Source: a virus. From it: DNA of 64,000 nt. The stretch spans positions 1 to 64,000 of IMG/VR virus record IMGVR_UViG_3300047089_000152; one strand, 5' to 3'. This document shows, piece after piece, positions 28,118 to 35,565 of the stretch (positions are counted from its first letter, which is position 1; each line of letters begins with the position of its first letter). The translations under genes were made by a program, and so were the position numbers. The notes under the pieces were generated by a model that was not told the DNA's origin, did no database searches, and worked only from the letters and a program-made list of their open reading frames with translations.

Positions 28118-28515
28118 AAGCAGCGCACATCCCTAAGATTGAGCGCAGGCTGGCGGTGGCCGTGGAGACGCTGCTGCCCGAGTCGACCAGCCGGGGCGAC
28201 GTGGAGTCGCCTGGTGACCGGCTCCGCCGGCTGCTCGTCCGGTTGGATTCCGCTGAGTTCGACGGTAAGGGCCGTCCCGAGGTGGGCTGGCGTGCTGCTG
28301 TGAACGACATCGTGGAGCTGCTGGACGTCGACGTGCCCGACCTAATCGACGCGGTACGCGAGGCGCAGGGTGCGCTACACAAATACTGCCGCCACTGCGG
28401 GGAGAGGCGGATCGGTCTGCTCATGGCCACCCCCGAGGACCACCACGTGTGGGAATGCCGGGACGTGGACGGCTGCGACACCAGGAAAGAGAGGAAAGGA
28501 CGAGATGAAGCCTGA
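28114..28515 (+). CDS. Hypothetical protein with C-terminal zinc ribbon, 133 aa
   Basis: ATG 28114 overlaps the previous stop. A helical body (ERRLAVAVETLLPES; AVNDIVELLDVDVPDLIDAV) and KYCRHCGERRIG...WECRDVDGC. Unknown. Confidence 0.65.
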   Translation: MKAAHIPKIERRLAVAVETLLPESTSRGDVESPGDRLRRLLVRLDSAEFDGKGRPEVGWRAAVNDIVELLDVDVPDLIDAVREAQGALHKYCRHCGERRIGLLMATPEDHHVWECRDVDGCDTRKERKGRDEA

Positions 28516-28591
28516 CACCTACCACCAGCCGGTCACCGGGATGTGGCTGTTCCAGGTCACGCGGTCCACCGTGGACGAGGTGGTGTCGTGA
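28505..28591 (+). CDS. Hypothetical peptide, 28 aa
   Basis: ATG 28505 after AAAGGACGAG, inside the previous gene's end. KPDTYHQPVTGMWLFQVTRS... Coupled by GTGA to the next gene. Confidence 0.4.
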   Translation: MKPDTYHQPVTGMWLFQVTRSTVDEVVS

Positions 28592-28758
28592 CTCTTCAAG
28601 AAGAAGTGACCAAGTTCGTTAGGAGCGCGCTGGAAGAGGTGACCGAGGGGACCGAGACAGAGGTCACGGTACCTGCACGGTCAATTGGTGACCTGGTAAT
28701 CACGACACCAGGCTGGCAGGCCGTCCTGAAGATCACCCAGATGAGGCGAACTGCTTAG
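28588..28758 (+). CDS. Hypothetical protein, 56 aa
   Basis: GTG 28588 overlaps the previous stop. A helix (LQEEVTKFVRSALEEVTEGT) then strands. Last gene of the long plus-strand block; its TAG overlaps the TAA of the converging minus gene. Confidence 0.5.
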   Translation: MTLQEEVTKFVRSALEEVTEGTETEVTVPARSIGDLVITTPGWQAVLKITQMRRTA

Positions 28759-29144
28759 CCTATTTGCTGACCGTTCGCTGTCCTGGCTTGTGCTGCGCGT
28801 GCTTCGCGGAGGCTCTCTACGGTGGCGTTGACGATCATGTCGATCTCTTTCTGGGTGGGTTGCCAGGATGGGAACGGTCGGAACTGCATGATTTCCCTGC
28901 CTGGCCCGGTCAGGTCGACGCCGCGTATGGCGATCGCGACCCCGACCGTCATCGCGTTGACCATCGGTACGACGATGAAGTCCCACGCGCGGATTTCCAG
29001 GCCGAGCAGGGGGGTTTTCTTCAGCGCGTCGGAGATCATCGGGACGATCCGTTCCCGCATCGAATCGTAGGCGGGGGGTCCATGACCCAGCGTCTTCCCT
29101 GACAAGATGTGTTCCGGCCGGGCCGGCAGGTCGTCACGTTGCAT
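28755..29144 (-). CDS. Hypothetical protein, 129 aa
   Basis: ATG at 29144. A hydrophobic middle (LGLEIRAWDFIVVPMVNAMT then VGVAIAI) suggests a buried beta/alpha core; the end is helical (KEIDMIVNATVESLREARAA). Sits downstream of the endolysin in the minus-strand group. Unknown. Confidence 0.6.
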   Translation of the reverse strand: MQRDDLPARPEHILSGKTLGHGPPAYDSMRERIVPMISDALKKTPLLGLEIRAWDFIVVPMVNAMTVGVAIAIRGVDLTGPGREIMQFRPFPSWQPTQKEIDMIVNATVESLREARAAQARTANGQQIG

Positions 29145-29148
29145 GCGT

Positions 29149-29358
29149 CTACTTTAGTCGCAGCCAGTCGGGTTCTTGTTCGGGGGGGAACCGTTCGGAG
29201 ACCTCACCCGGGTCGCAGTCAGGGTGTGACGCGAACCCTGCCTTGTACAGGACGGGGTCCATGGGACGGGCGCACACCCAGCAGCACCAGCGGCCAGTCC
29301 ACTCATCAAGTTTCAGGCCACCCAGGTGTGCTGCTGCGCGGCGCTGCGACCTGGACAT
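29149..29358 (-). CDS. Zinc-ribbon-like protein, 69 aa
   Basis: ATG at 29358 chosen over upstream in-frame starts because it follows AGGGTACGC and the sequence becomes protein-like there. Contains WCCWVCARPMDPVLYKAG and HPDCDPGE, a CCxxC...H..C metal site. Unknown. Confidence 0.55.
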   Translation of the reverse strand: MSRSQRRAAAHLGGLKLDEWTGRWCCWVCARPMDPVLYKAGFASHPDCDPGEVSERFPPEQEPDWLRLK

Positions 29359-29524
29359 GCGTACCCTGGACACGTTCCCGCCCCATCTTCTCGATCCTGT
29401 CAGCTGTGCGTTCCAGCACGCGGATAACCACACGCAGCGAGAACGGCCGTTTCTCCGGGCCCCGCGCTCTCAGCACCCACGCTGCGTCGCGTAGGGATCT
29501 AGCGTCGGCTTCGTTGGACCGCAC
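29306..29524 (-). CDS. Hypothetical helical protein, 72 aa
   Basis: GTG at 29524, four bases after the endolysin stop. Helical and basic (DARSLRDAAWVLRARGPEKR, RVVIRVLERTADRIEKM). Overlaps the start of the next gene. Confidence 0.5.
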   Translation of the reverse strand: MRSNEADARSLRDAAWVLRARGPEKRPFSLRVVIRVLERTADRIEKMGRERVQGTHVQVAAPRSSTPGWPET

Positions 29525-29527
29525 CGG

Positions 29528-30397
29528 TCAGTCCATCCACAGTTTGATGCCTTTGGGGAGCGGGGTGTCCCACGGTTGCGTCCCGGTCAGGACACGGTCG
29601 AGCCACAAGCCAAGGTCGTTGCCGAACGTGCCGTAATGTATGGCGGTCATCCGCAGGATCGCGTTGGCGGGGTAGCCGAGTTTGGCGGCGATCTGCGCGA
29701 GGTTGAACATGCCCGCGGTGATGTACTCGCCGTGGAACTGGGTGTCGACCGGTGGTGCCGACCATCCGAGCGCGGCCAGGTCCGGGAGGGCACCGTGGTA
29801 GATGGACGTGTCGACCCGCCCGCACCCGGCCCAGGTGGTGATGTTCGCGCCCTTGATGCCGTCTGTGGACTGCCACAGGGTGTGCGGGAGCAGCCCCAGC
29901 TCGGATGACTGGTAGGCGGCGACCCAGGTGCGCCGGGCGGAGTTGAAGATGGGTGTGAGTCCGGTGGCGACAGCGAAATTCTGCCCAGAGTACAGCCAGG
30001 ACCGGACGTTCAGGGGCTGCGTGTCGAGGCCGTAGAACGCGTCGACGTGGGTCAGCCACGCGTCGGCGCGGCCAGCCTGGTTTCCGCTGCCCTCTTCCAG
30101 GTCGCAGATGAATACGGTACCCGGTGCGATAGCGGACCGGGGGCCAACCCAGTTGCAGAACTGGGTGGCCTGCGCTGTGGCGTCCTGGCTGCCGACGAGG
30201 TAGTGGTAGAGGCCGATGAAGCTGTACTTGTTGACTTTCAGCGCGGTGTAGTTGGAGACGAACATGTTGTCCAGATGGTGGCTGCCGTACCCTACCCGGC
30301 AGATGCCAGCCCCGCCGTTCTGCTTCTTGATACCCGCCCAGTCAGGGGCGGTAAGCCCAGCCTGGAATTCTGACACGTCCGGCAGTAGCACGGTCAC
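29528..30397 (-). CDS. GH25-type endolysin (lysozyme)
   Basis: GTG at 30397 follows AGGGAGACACC. The 289-aa protein opens with LPDVSEFQAG (the family's DVSxxQ), has VGYGSHHLD, YHYLVG, the catalytic acidic pair in FICDLEEGSG (about residues 94-103) and WLYSGQ and VAAYQSS, covering the GH25 muramidase barrel to about residue 190. The last 80 residues (TQFHGEYITAGMFNLAQIAA to the end) likely bind the cell wall. It cuts peptidoglycan at the end of infection. Translationally coupled to a small membrane protein that could help export or hole formation. Confidence 0.85.
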   Translation of the reverse strand: MTVLLPDVSEFQAGLTAPDWAGIKKQNGGAGICRVGYGSHHLDNMFVSNYTALKVNKYSFIGLYHYLVGSQDATAQATQFCNWVGPRSAIAPGTVFICDLEEGSGNQAGRADAWLTHVDAFYGLDTQPLNVRSWLYSGQNFAVATGLTPIFNSARRTWVAAYQSSELGLLPHTLWQSTDGIKGANITTWAGCGRVDTSIYHGALPDLAALGWSAPPVDTQFHGEYITAGMFNLAQIAAKLGYPANAILRMTAIHYGTFGNDLGLWLDRVLTGTQPWDTPLPKGIKLWMD

Positions 30398-30540
30398 GGT
30401 GTCTCCCTGCGGTGCAATAGCGTCTTGGTCATGCGCCAGATTTCGTGGCGTTCAGGGTCGGAGCGTGCAGCGTGGATGAACCCTCGGGTGAAGCCGTAGG
30501 TGAAGCAGGCTATGACCACGGCGGCCAGCATGAATGTCAC
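30394..30540 (-). CDS. Small membrane protein before the endolysin, 48 aa
   Basis: GTG at 30540; its stop overlaps the endolysin start (GTGA). One membrane helix (TFMLAAVVIACFTYGFTRGF) and a basic cytoplasmic tail. Position suggests a holin-like or lysis-timing role; inference only. The start lies at the predicted transcription start, so it may be leaderless. Confidence 0.6.
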   Translation of the reverse strand: MTFMLAAVVIACFTYGFTRGFIHAARSDPERHEIWRMTKTLLHRRETP

Positions 30541-30546
30541 CTTCTT

Positions 30547-30611
30547 ACAGTATCATGGTGCGGGTCAGTTTAGGACAGGGGCACTACCCGCTGATACGCG
30601 CGTGGTACAAT
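30547..30611. promoter_or_regulatory. Divergent promoter pair
   Basis: Minus strand: TGATACTGT (30547-30555) with -10 TACTGT, seven bases before the GTG at 30540. Plus strand: TGGTACAAT (30603-30611) followed by AGTGGT, driving the RecT-like gene. Both match the window's extended -10 consensus. Confidence 0.65.
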
Positions 30612-30643
30612 AGTGGTCCTGCTACCACGATTCTGGGAGAACA

Positions 30644-31774
30644 GTGACCCCCAACCCCCCCGAAGAGACCGCTGTCGCGCGCCGCGACCCCCAGCTTGAC
30701 CTGTCCGAGGTCGCGTTGGACGGGCCGCTGAAAAACATGGCGCAGGCGTGGGCCATCGCGAAAGTCCTCGCGCAGTCCTCCATGGTCCCCCACGCGCTCC
30801 GCGGTTCCCCGCAGAACTGCCTCGTCACGATGATGCTCGGGCAGGAACTGGACCTGACCTGGACCCAGGCCACCCGGGGTATCTACGTGCTGCCCAACGG
30901 CACCCCCGGGCTGCGCGGCCAGCTTCTCCTCGCCCTGATCCGCAAGGCCGGGCACCGGTACACCTTCGAGCGTACCGACGACTCGTGTACCTGCACGATC
31001 AGCCGCAAGGACGAGGATTTCAAGATCCCCCACGTGGGGTCGTTCACCCTGGACGACGCGCTGCTCGCCGGGCTGGTCTCCAAGAAAGACGGGAAGCTGT
31101 TCGCCCGGTCTTCCAGCGGGAACCCGCTGCCGTGGGAGCAGTACCGCCGTGACATGCTTCAGTGGCGGGCCGTCGCCCGCGCCGCTGGTATCGGCGCACC
31201 CGAGGTTATCTACGGGTTCGACATCGCCGGTATCGGTGACAACGCTGAAGGTCCCGCAGCTCCTGGCCCGGTTCCGTCACAGCCCTCGGCACCGGGCCAG
31301 GTTTACACCGCCGAGGTCGTCACCCCCGAACAGGACGCCCGGCAGAAGCTGGCCGAGCTGAACGCTGAGATGGCCGCGGGCACAGCCCAGACGCACGACG
31401 ACCCTGCTTTTCAGGGCGAGCATGGAGTTTCTGGCCAGGCAGATCAGGCTGATACTGCTCCTGCCGGGACGCTGAATTTCCAGCCCGCCGCACCGCCCGG
31501 ATACGACGACCTGGACCAGCTTTTGAAGCGGTCCGGGTTCCACGGTGACGCGCAAGACGACCTGGTGTCGGCGCTGGTCCACCGGAAAGTCAACGGCCTG
31601 ACCGACCTGTCCAAAGCTGAGGTGCTGATCACCCACGACGTGGTCACCAAGGCCATCCGTGGTGCTTCTACCACCGGGGCGAGGCGGGCAGCGCTGAACC
31701 AGGTAGCCTCAGCGGAACGCGACGCGATGGAATCCGCCACGGCCGAAGCTGACGAATGGACGGCGACGGAATGA
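30644..31774 (+). CDS. recT: RecT-family single-strand annealing protein
   Basis: GTG 30644 after TGGGAGAACA. The central part AWAIAKVLAQSSMVPHALRG, LVTMMLGQELDLTWTQATRG and IYVLPNGTPGLRGQLLLALI, with QYRRDMLQWRAVARAAG later, follows the RecT/Bet annealing-protein pattern. About 376 aa; the last 150 are acidic, Gln/Pro-rich and then helical. It coats single strands and anneals complementary DNA in recombination, and pairs with the exonuclease 600 bases downstream. Confidence 0.8.
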   Translation: MTPNPPEETAVARRDPQLDLSEVALDGPLKNMAQAWAIAKVLAQSSMVPHALRGSPQNCLVTMMLGQELDLTWTQATRGIYVLPNGTPGLRGQLLLALIRKAGHRYTFERTDDSCTCTISRKDEDFKIPHVGSFTLDDALLAGLVSKKDGKLFARSSSGNPLPWEQYRRDMLQWRAVARAAGIGAPEVIYGFDIAGIGDNAEGPAAPGPVPSQPSAPGQVYTAEVVTPEQDARQKLAELNAEMAAGTAQTHDDPAFQGEHGVSGQADQADTAPAGTLNFQPAAPPGYDDLDQLLKRSGFHGDAQDDLVSALVHRKVNGLTDLSKAEVLITHDVVTKAIRGASTTGARRAALNQVASAERDAMESATAEADEWTATE

Positions 31775-31965
31775 GAGAAAGCCTGGTCATGGGGACACCG
31801 GTCAGGTTGTGCTGCTCCCGGCAGCACTGGGGTCCCGTCTGCCCGGACGGCAGGGTGATGTGCTGCGTCTGCTACGGCAGGTACGAACCTGACGAGCTGC
31901 ACGTCGACGGGACCGGTACGACGTGGGACATGTGCGCGAACTGCGGGAAGGACGTGGCCGGGTGA
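31771..31965 (+). CDS. Zinc-binding mini protein, 64 aa
   Basis: ATG 31771 (ATGA). LCCSRQHWGPVCPDGRVMCC, VCYGRYEPDELHVDG and MCANCGKDVAG give eight cysteines. Family of small Cys proteins between recT and the exonuclease gene. Confidence 0.6.
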   Translation: MRESLVMGTPVRLCCSRQHWGPVCPDGRVMCCVCYGRYEPDELHVDGTGTTWDMCANCGKDVAG

Positions 31966-32138
31966 TCTGTAAACCCTGCCGGAACCTGGACCACGACGGG
32001 TGCCCGGAGGTAGCCCGGCAGGCTGACCCGGACCTGCGTCCCATCGACAAGATCGCTGGTGCCGCGTGTTACTGCGCGCACCAGCCCGGTTCGTGCCTGC
32101 GCCCGGACCGGCAGGCAGACCCGAGGAGGGGAGCGTAG
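31962..32138 (+). CDS. Cys-rich mini protein, 58 aa
   Basis: GTG 31962 (GTGA). ICKPCRNLDHDGCPEVARQA then ACYCAHQPGSCL: C-x2-C...H..C...CxCxxH...C. Likely zinc-binding. Confidence 0.6.
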   Translation: MICKPCRNLDHDGCPEVARQADPDLRPIDKIAGAACYCAHQPGSCLRPDRQADPRRGA

Positions 32139-32261
32139 ATGGCTAGGAAAATATGCCCGTACAAGTGGCCCAGCGCCGACGGGAAGCACACGCATTCCTG
32201 CAAGTACCTAGAAGGTCACAAGCACGGGCATGAGTGCCTGTGCGGGGCGCTGCCCCGGTGA
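32139..32261 (+). CDS. His/Cys-rich mini protein, 40 aa
   Basis: ATG 32139 directly follows the previous stop, with GAGGAGGGG upstream. KICPYKWPSADGKHTHSCKY then GHKHGHECLCG: six His and four Cys in 40 residues, a metal-binding composition. Confidence 0.55.
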   Translation: MARKICPYKWPSADGKHTHSCKYLEGHKHGHECLCGALPR

Positions 32262-32368
32262 TGGCCACTAAGGATAAATGCTGCCGTGGATGGTACCGGT
32301 GCACGTGCGTCAAGACGTGTACCTGCCGGTGCGGGGCGTGCAGATGCTCCACGCGGAGACGCCGGTGA
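32261..32368 (+). CDS. Metallothionein-like micropeptide, 35 aa
   Basis: ATG 32261 overlaps the previous stop (TGATG) and its TGA overlaps the GTG of the exonuclease. Nine of 35 residues are cysteine: CCRGWYRCTCVKTCTCRCGA then CRC and an Arg tail, i.e. CC, CxC, CxCxC, CxxC and CxC. That spacing is like metallothioneins or zinc knuckles. Possibly a metal donor or cofactor for its neighbours. Confidence 0.55.
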   Translation: MATKDKCCRGWYRCTCVKTCTCRCGACRCSTRRRR

Positions 32369-33396
32369 ATATCCCCTCGACCGCCGAACTTCTACTCCGC
32401 GCCGACTGGGCGCGTCCCCGGTCTCGGCAGACAGCGCTGGGCATGTCCGACCTCGGTGGGTGTCGTCGCCGTGCCGGATATCAGCTGGCCGGTTACCAGC
32501 CGGAGAAACCAAGCGGATCAATTCAAGCTGTCATTGGCACGGCAGTGCATGATGCCGTGGATGCCGCGCTGAAAAAGATGCGCGAAGACGGGATCATTCC
32601 CGCCGACTCGGTCATCAACGAGGCCGTCTCGTTTGGTGGCGTCGTAGGGCACCCGGACCTTTATGTGGACGGGGTACTCAGGGATGTTAAAACTCTCGGG
32701 TATGGGGCGCAGCTGGCGAACGCGAAGCTGTACGGTCCGAAGCGGCAGCATCTGTGGCAAGTCATGACGTACGCCGCAGCCTGTATCCTCGCGGACCGGC
32801 CGGTGCGCACTGTCCAGATTGATTACCTTGTCAGGGATTCCGGTGAAAGCTGGATATGGGAAGGGCCGTTCGATTTCGGGCAGGTCCGCGAGGCGATGCA
32901 GTGGCTGGAATCGGTGCGGGAAACGCCGCTGGAATTCCTCGCCAGGGATTACGCTCCAGATTCGGCGACATGCAAAGGCTGCCCGTTCTTCAACGCCTGC
33001 TGGGACGGCCACGTGGTCGACCGTGACGAACGATCCGTCCTGCTAGTCACCGATGACGACGCGGTGCAGTGGGCGCTGCGACTGGAAGTAGCCCGGGAAC
33101 GGATCAAGACGGCGAAAGAAGAAGAAGCCCTGTCGAAAGGCGCGCTCGACGGGCTACGCCCTAACGACAAGGGAAAGGCGGAAATAAAATTGACTGGCTA
33201 CCCGAAGACTCTGCGCTGGACAGTCACTACGCGGAAGAATCTGGACACCGAAGTAATAAAGCAAGATTATGCGAGGGGCGGCATTATGCCGCCCCTCGCA
33301 TCGAGCGAAAGCGTCCGGTTGGAGTTGCTCGCGCCGCGGGATGAGGATTTATCCTGCCTATCCAATCCCGGCCGCTCCATGCCAAGCCATGCCTAG
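32365..33396 (+). CDS. Cas4/RecB-like PD-(D/E)XK exonuclease
   Basis: GTG 32365 (GTGA overlap, CGGAG upstream) is preferred to an upstream in-frame ATG that would overlap two genes. The 343-aa protein has IGTAVHDAVD, GHPDLYVDG...RDVKTL (active-site Asp...Asp-x-Lys, about 95-110), LWQVMTYAAA (family QxxxY-like motif) and a C-terminal CKGCPFFNAC that with an upstream Cys fits a Cas4-type iron-sulfur site. It likely resects DNA ends for the RecT-like protein. Its last fourteen residues are encoded by a pentamer-repeat element, so the C-terminus has been replaced. Confidence 0.75.
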   Translation: MNIPSTAELLLRADWARPRSRQTALGMSDLGGCRRRAGYQLAGYQPEKPSGSIQAVIGTAVHDAVDAALKKMREDGIIPADSVINEAVSFGGVVGHPDLYVDGVLRDVKTLGYGAQLANAKLYGPKRQHLWQVMTYAAACILADRPVRTVQIDYLVRDSGESWIWEGPFDFGQVREAMQWLESVRETPLEFLARDYAPDSATCKGCPFFNACWDGHVVDRDERSVLLVTDDDAVQWALRLEVARERIKTAKEEEALSKGALDGLRPNDKGKAEIKLTGYPKTLRWTVTTRKNLDTEVIKQDYARGGIMPPLASSESVRLELLAPRDEDLSCLSNPGRSMPSHA

Positions 33397-33408
33397 CCGC
33401 GCCTATCC
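33357..33408 (-). repeat. Pentamer repeat, minus orientation
   Basis: CC occurs at 33357, 33362, 33367 and every five bases to 33407, i.e. GG plus three variable bases on the minus strand, eleven perfect steps. It covers the last codons of the exonuclease and the bases after its stop. Confidence 0.75.
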
Positions 33409-33422
33409 CTTGCTACGTTCAT

Positions 33423-33431
33423 GGTATCATA
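33423..33431 (+). promoter_or_regulatory. Extended -10 TGGTATCAT
   Basis: -10 TATCAT at 33425-33430, followed by ATAGGAC. About 30 bases upstream of the next start. Confidence 0.55.
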
Positions 33432-33462
33432 TAGGACGGGGAACGCACAAAAGGAGGTCGCT

Positions 33463-33690
33463 GTGGACGAGAGGGATGACTGGCTGGACCTGCCGCTGTC
33501 GGCTGAAGCGAAGCGGTTCATCGAGGCCACCCGGCAGGCCAGCATGACAGAACGCGAAACGATGATGGAATTCGCGGCCATCCTGTGCCGCTGCACTCCG
33601 TGGTATGACTACAGGAATCCGCGGGCTCCGCAAGAATCTTGCGTCGTGCATACAACAGTCATGTTTGACATGAAAGGCGGCTGGACGTGA
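33463..33690 (+). CDS. Hypothetical protein, 75 aa
   Basis: GTG 33463 with AAAGGAGGTCGCT in front. Helical acidic start (DDWLDLPLSAEAKRFIEATR), ILCRCTPWYDY in the middle. Unknown; coupled by GTGA to the next gene. Confidence 0.6.
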   Translation: MDERDDWLDLPLSAEAKRFIEATRQASMTERETMMEFAAILCRCTPWYDYRNPRAPQESCVVHTTVMFDMKGGWT

Positions 33691-33791
33691 AATGCAGGCA
33701 CGAGAAGTGCGGCATCTGCGGGAAATGCTTCATCCGCAGGTGCCCCGCCCGGGGCTGCACGTGCAACGTGCCGTGGCCCGGAGGTACGTAA
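33687..33791 (+). CDS. Cys-rich micropeptide, 34 aa
   Basis: GTG 33687. KCRHEKCGICGKCFIRRCPA then RGCTCN: seven cysteines and a strongly basic charge. Second metallothionein/zinc-knuckle-like peptide after the one at 32261. Confidence 0.5.
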   Translation: MKCRHEKCGICGKCFIRRCPARGCTCNVPWPGGT

Positions 33792-33800
33792 CCTGCTTTC

Positions 33801-34139
33801 TCACGCGGGATTACCCCCGATCTTCGCCATGAATTCCTTGATGCCCCGGGCGGCCTTGTCTCGTCCCGACTCCGTGTCGAGGTCAGCGACGATGACACCC
33901 GTGGCGATCTTCCATATCCCCGGGGGGACGGGCGTGCCGGGCTGGACCAGGGCGAGTATCGGCTTATCCAGCATGATCGCCATGCCCAGCTCGACCGCGA
34001 ACTTGATGTCGACCTTCCCGGCTTCGGGGATCAGGGACATGACGTACGCGGATTCCTGCATCGCCTTGACGGTGTGCTCACGCTGGTGGGCGACGAATCT
34101 GTCCCATTCTGGGCCCTGCGCCCAGTCGCCGTCGTTCAT
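33801..34139 (-). CDS. Nucleoside 2-deoxyribosyltransferase-like protein
   Basis: ATG at 34139. AYVMSLIPEAGKVDIKFAVE, ELGMAIMLDKPILALVQPG and GVIVADLD follow the fold of the 2-deoxyribosyltransferase/TIR-like superfamily (D...E-x-G-x-A...kP). 112 aa, short for an enzyme. It could salvage or cleave nucleosides; activity is inference. Confidence 0.55.
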   Translation of the reverse strand: MNDGDWAQGPEWDRFVAHQREHTVKAMQESAYVMSLIPEAGKVDIKFAVELGMAIMLDKPILALVQPGTPVPPGIWKIATGVIVADLDTESGRDKAARGIKEFMAKIGGNPA

Positions 34140-34155
34140 TGTTCCTCCGCTTGTT

Positions 34156-34497
34156 TCACCGTGTCAGGATTGAGACGGCCAGCGCGACCAGTACCAGGGT
34201 TACCGCCAGGGCGATGATGATGACAGCGAACGTCAGTGCGCGTGTCAGCGGGGGGGTGTCCGCGCTGGACCTCTTCCCGAGGATGGGCAGCCCCGACGCT
34301 GGCGTGGCGTTGGTGGCGACGGTCACGAAATCTTGCATTTCCTGTTCGGTCGGCGGGTCGTTGTTGAGCCGTTCCAGCGTGCGGACCACGGTGGGCTGGG
34401 ACACGCCGACCTCACTGGCGACCCGCCGGCCGGGCCATCCCAGGACCTTCGACAGAAGCCAGATGCGCATATCCACGGGGGAGGGCATCGTAGTCAT
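34156..34497 (-). CDS. Helix-turn-helix protein with membrane tail, 113 aa
   Basis: ATG at 34497, overlapping the stop of the XRE gene. WPGRRVASEVGVSQPTVVRT (about 20-45) is a helix-turn-helix; the last 30 residues (LTFAVIIIALAVTLVLVALA...) are one membrane helix. A membrane-tethered DNA-binding protein could report envelope state or anchor DNA. Coupled to the XRE regulator. Confidence 0.65.
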   Translation of the reverse strand: MTTMPSPVDMRIWLLSKVLGWPGRRVASEVGVSQPTVVRTLERLNNDPPTEQEMQDFVTVATNATPASGLPILGKRSSADTPPLTRALTFAVIIIALAVTLVLVALAVSILTR

Positions 34498-35072
34498 TCA
34501 CCCTCCTGCTTTCCGCCTTCGGTGGCGTAATAGATGTCGTTTGAAGCTTCCTGGTACGCGGCGATTGCCTCGGCTTCTTCGGCTTCGCGGGCGAGGATGT
34601 CCCGTACGGGTTCGCCGTCGCGTGCTTCGGGGATGAGGACTTCGCCGGGTACCTGGAGGTCTTCGATGTCCAGGTTTGGTTTACCGCGTTCGGTGCGGGC
34701 ATAGTTCAGCGCGTCGATCAGCTTCCGCAGCGTGGTGATCTTCGGTCGTTTACGACCGCCGGTTTCCAGCTTGGCGATTTCGTCGCGGGACACGCCGATA
34801 CGCAGGCCGGGTTTGCTGAGGTCGACACCGGCTGCGGTGAGCATGGTGCGGAGGGTCTGGACGGCCTGGCCGGGGTGTTCAAGTACCTGTACCTGGTCTC
34901 CAGGCTTCACGTCGTGGGCTGCGGCTAGCTTGGCCAGGTCCAGTGCCTGGGATAGGTGTGCTAGCTCGATACGTTCAAGCATGGCGCTTTTACGGGCGGC
35001 AGCCATCCGTTCCGGGTCTACCATGACACCGATGGCTGGCCGGGTCAGGCGGGGCGCGTCTGGCTGTGTCAT
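34494..35072 (-). CDS. XRE-family regulator, 192 aa
   Basis: ATG at 35072 chosen; the upstream in-frame start overlaps the promoter. Central LRIGVSRDEIAKLETGGRKR then PKITTLRKLIDALN (about 98-130) is an XRE-type helix-turn-helix. Flanked by an N-terminal helical part and an acidic C-terminus. Divergent from the lsr2 unit across a 118-base region with a promoter on each strand, so it may act as a repressor of that unit or of itself. Confidence 0.7.
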   Translation of the reverse strand: MTQPDAPRLTRPAIGVMVDPERMAAARKSAMLERIELAHLSQALDLAKLAAAHDVKPGDQVQVLEHPGQAVQTLRTMLTAAGVDLSKPGLRIGVSRDEIAKLETGGRKRPKITTLRKLIDALNYARTERGKPNLDIEDLQVPGEVLIPEARDGEPVRDILAREAEEAEAIAAYQEASNDIYYATEGGKQEGE

Positions 35073-35190
35073 CCTTAAATGGTACCAGGTTGGACGGGGA
35101 CGGTACACGGCACGGTTTCCCTACCCTAGGACAGCGTGATACAGTAGAGGTACAAGACGGTATCCGCTACCGAGGAAGAAACCAACCCAC
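35073..35190. promoter_or_regulatory. Divergent regulatory region
   Basis: Minus strand TGGTACCAT with -10 TACCAT at 35082-35087, nine bases before the XRE ATG, so near-leaderless. Plus strand TGATACAGTAGAGGTACAAG with -10 TACAGT at 35140-35145, 45 bases before ATG 35191. Good place for an operator. Confidence 0.6.
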
Positions 35191-35565
35191 ATGGCACTCA
35201 CAAACGCCGCGTCCGGTGCAGACCACCTCGTCTCCCTAGACGACGAACGGCTGTCCTGCAAAGGCGACCGGCACAACTTCCCCAAACTCCGCGTCGGCAC
35301 CCTCCCCGCAGGGATGACCGCGCGAACCGTCCGCAGCGGCGTCTACCAGCTCACCTACATCTGCCCCGACTGCGGGACGGTACGACAGAAAACCACGCAG
35401 CGCGGCGGCCTCGTCGGCAACGCCAAGTACACCTACCAGCACCCCCCAGGCTACCTCGCCCCGAAAGGCGCGGGCCTCACCAAAAGCGACTACACCGCGG
35501 AACTCGCCCGCCGCGCAGCCCCCTACATCCGCGAAGCCGGGCGGCGTGAACAGGTGACAGCATGA
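35191..35565 (+). CDS. Zinc-ribbon protein upstream of lsr2, 124 aa
   Basis: ATG 35191; GAGGAAGAAACC lies upstream. Contains YICPDCGTVRQKTT and, earlier, LSCKGDRHNF, a probable zinc site; C-terminus helical. Overlaps lsr2 (ATGA), so the two are co-expressed. Confidence 0.65.
   Translation: MALTNAASGADHLVSLDDERLSCKGDRHNFPKLRVGTLPAGMTARTVRSGVYQLTYICPDCGTVRQKTTQRGGLVGNAKYTYQHPPGYLAPKGAGLTKSDYTAELARRAAPYIREAGRREQVTA

Noticed and set aside
32278-32364. Upstream start for the exonuclease at 32278
   Set aside because: It would overlap the Cys-rich micropeptide almost fully; GTG 32365 fits the overlap style and ribosome site.
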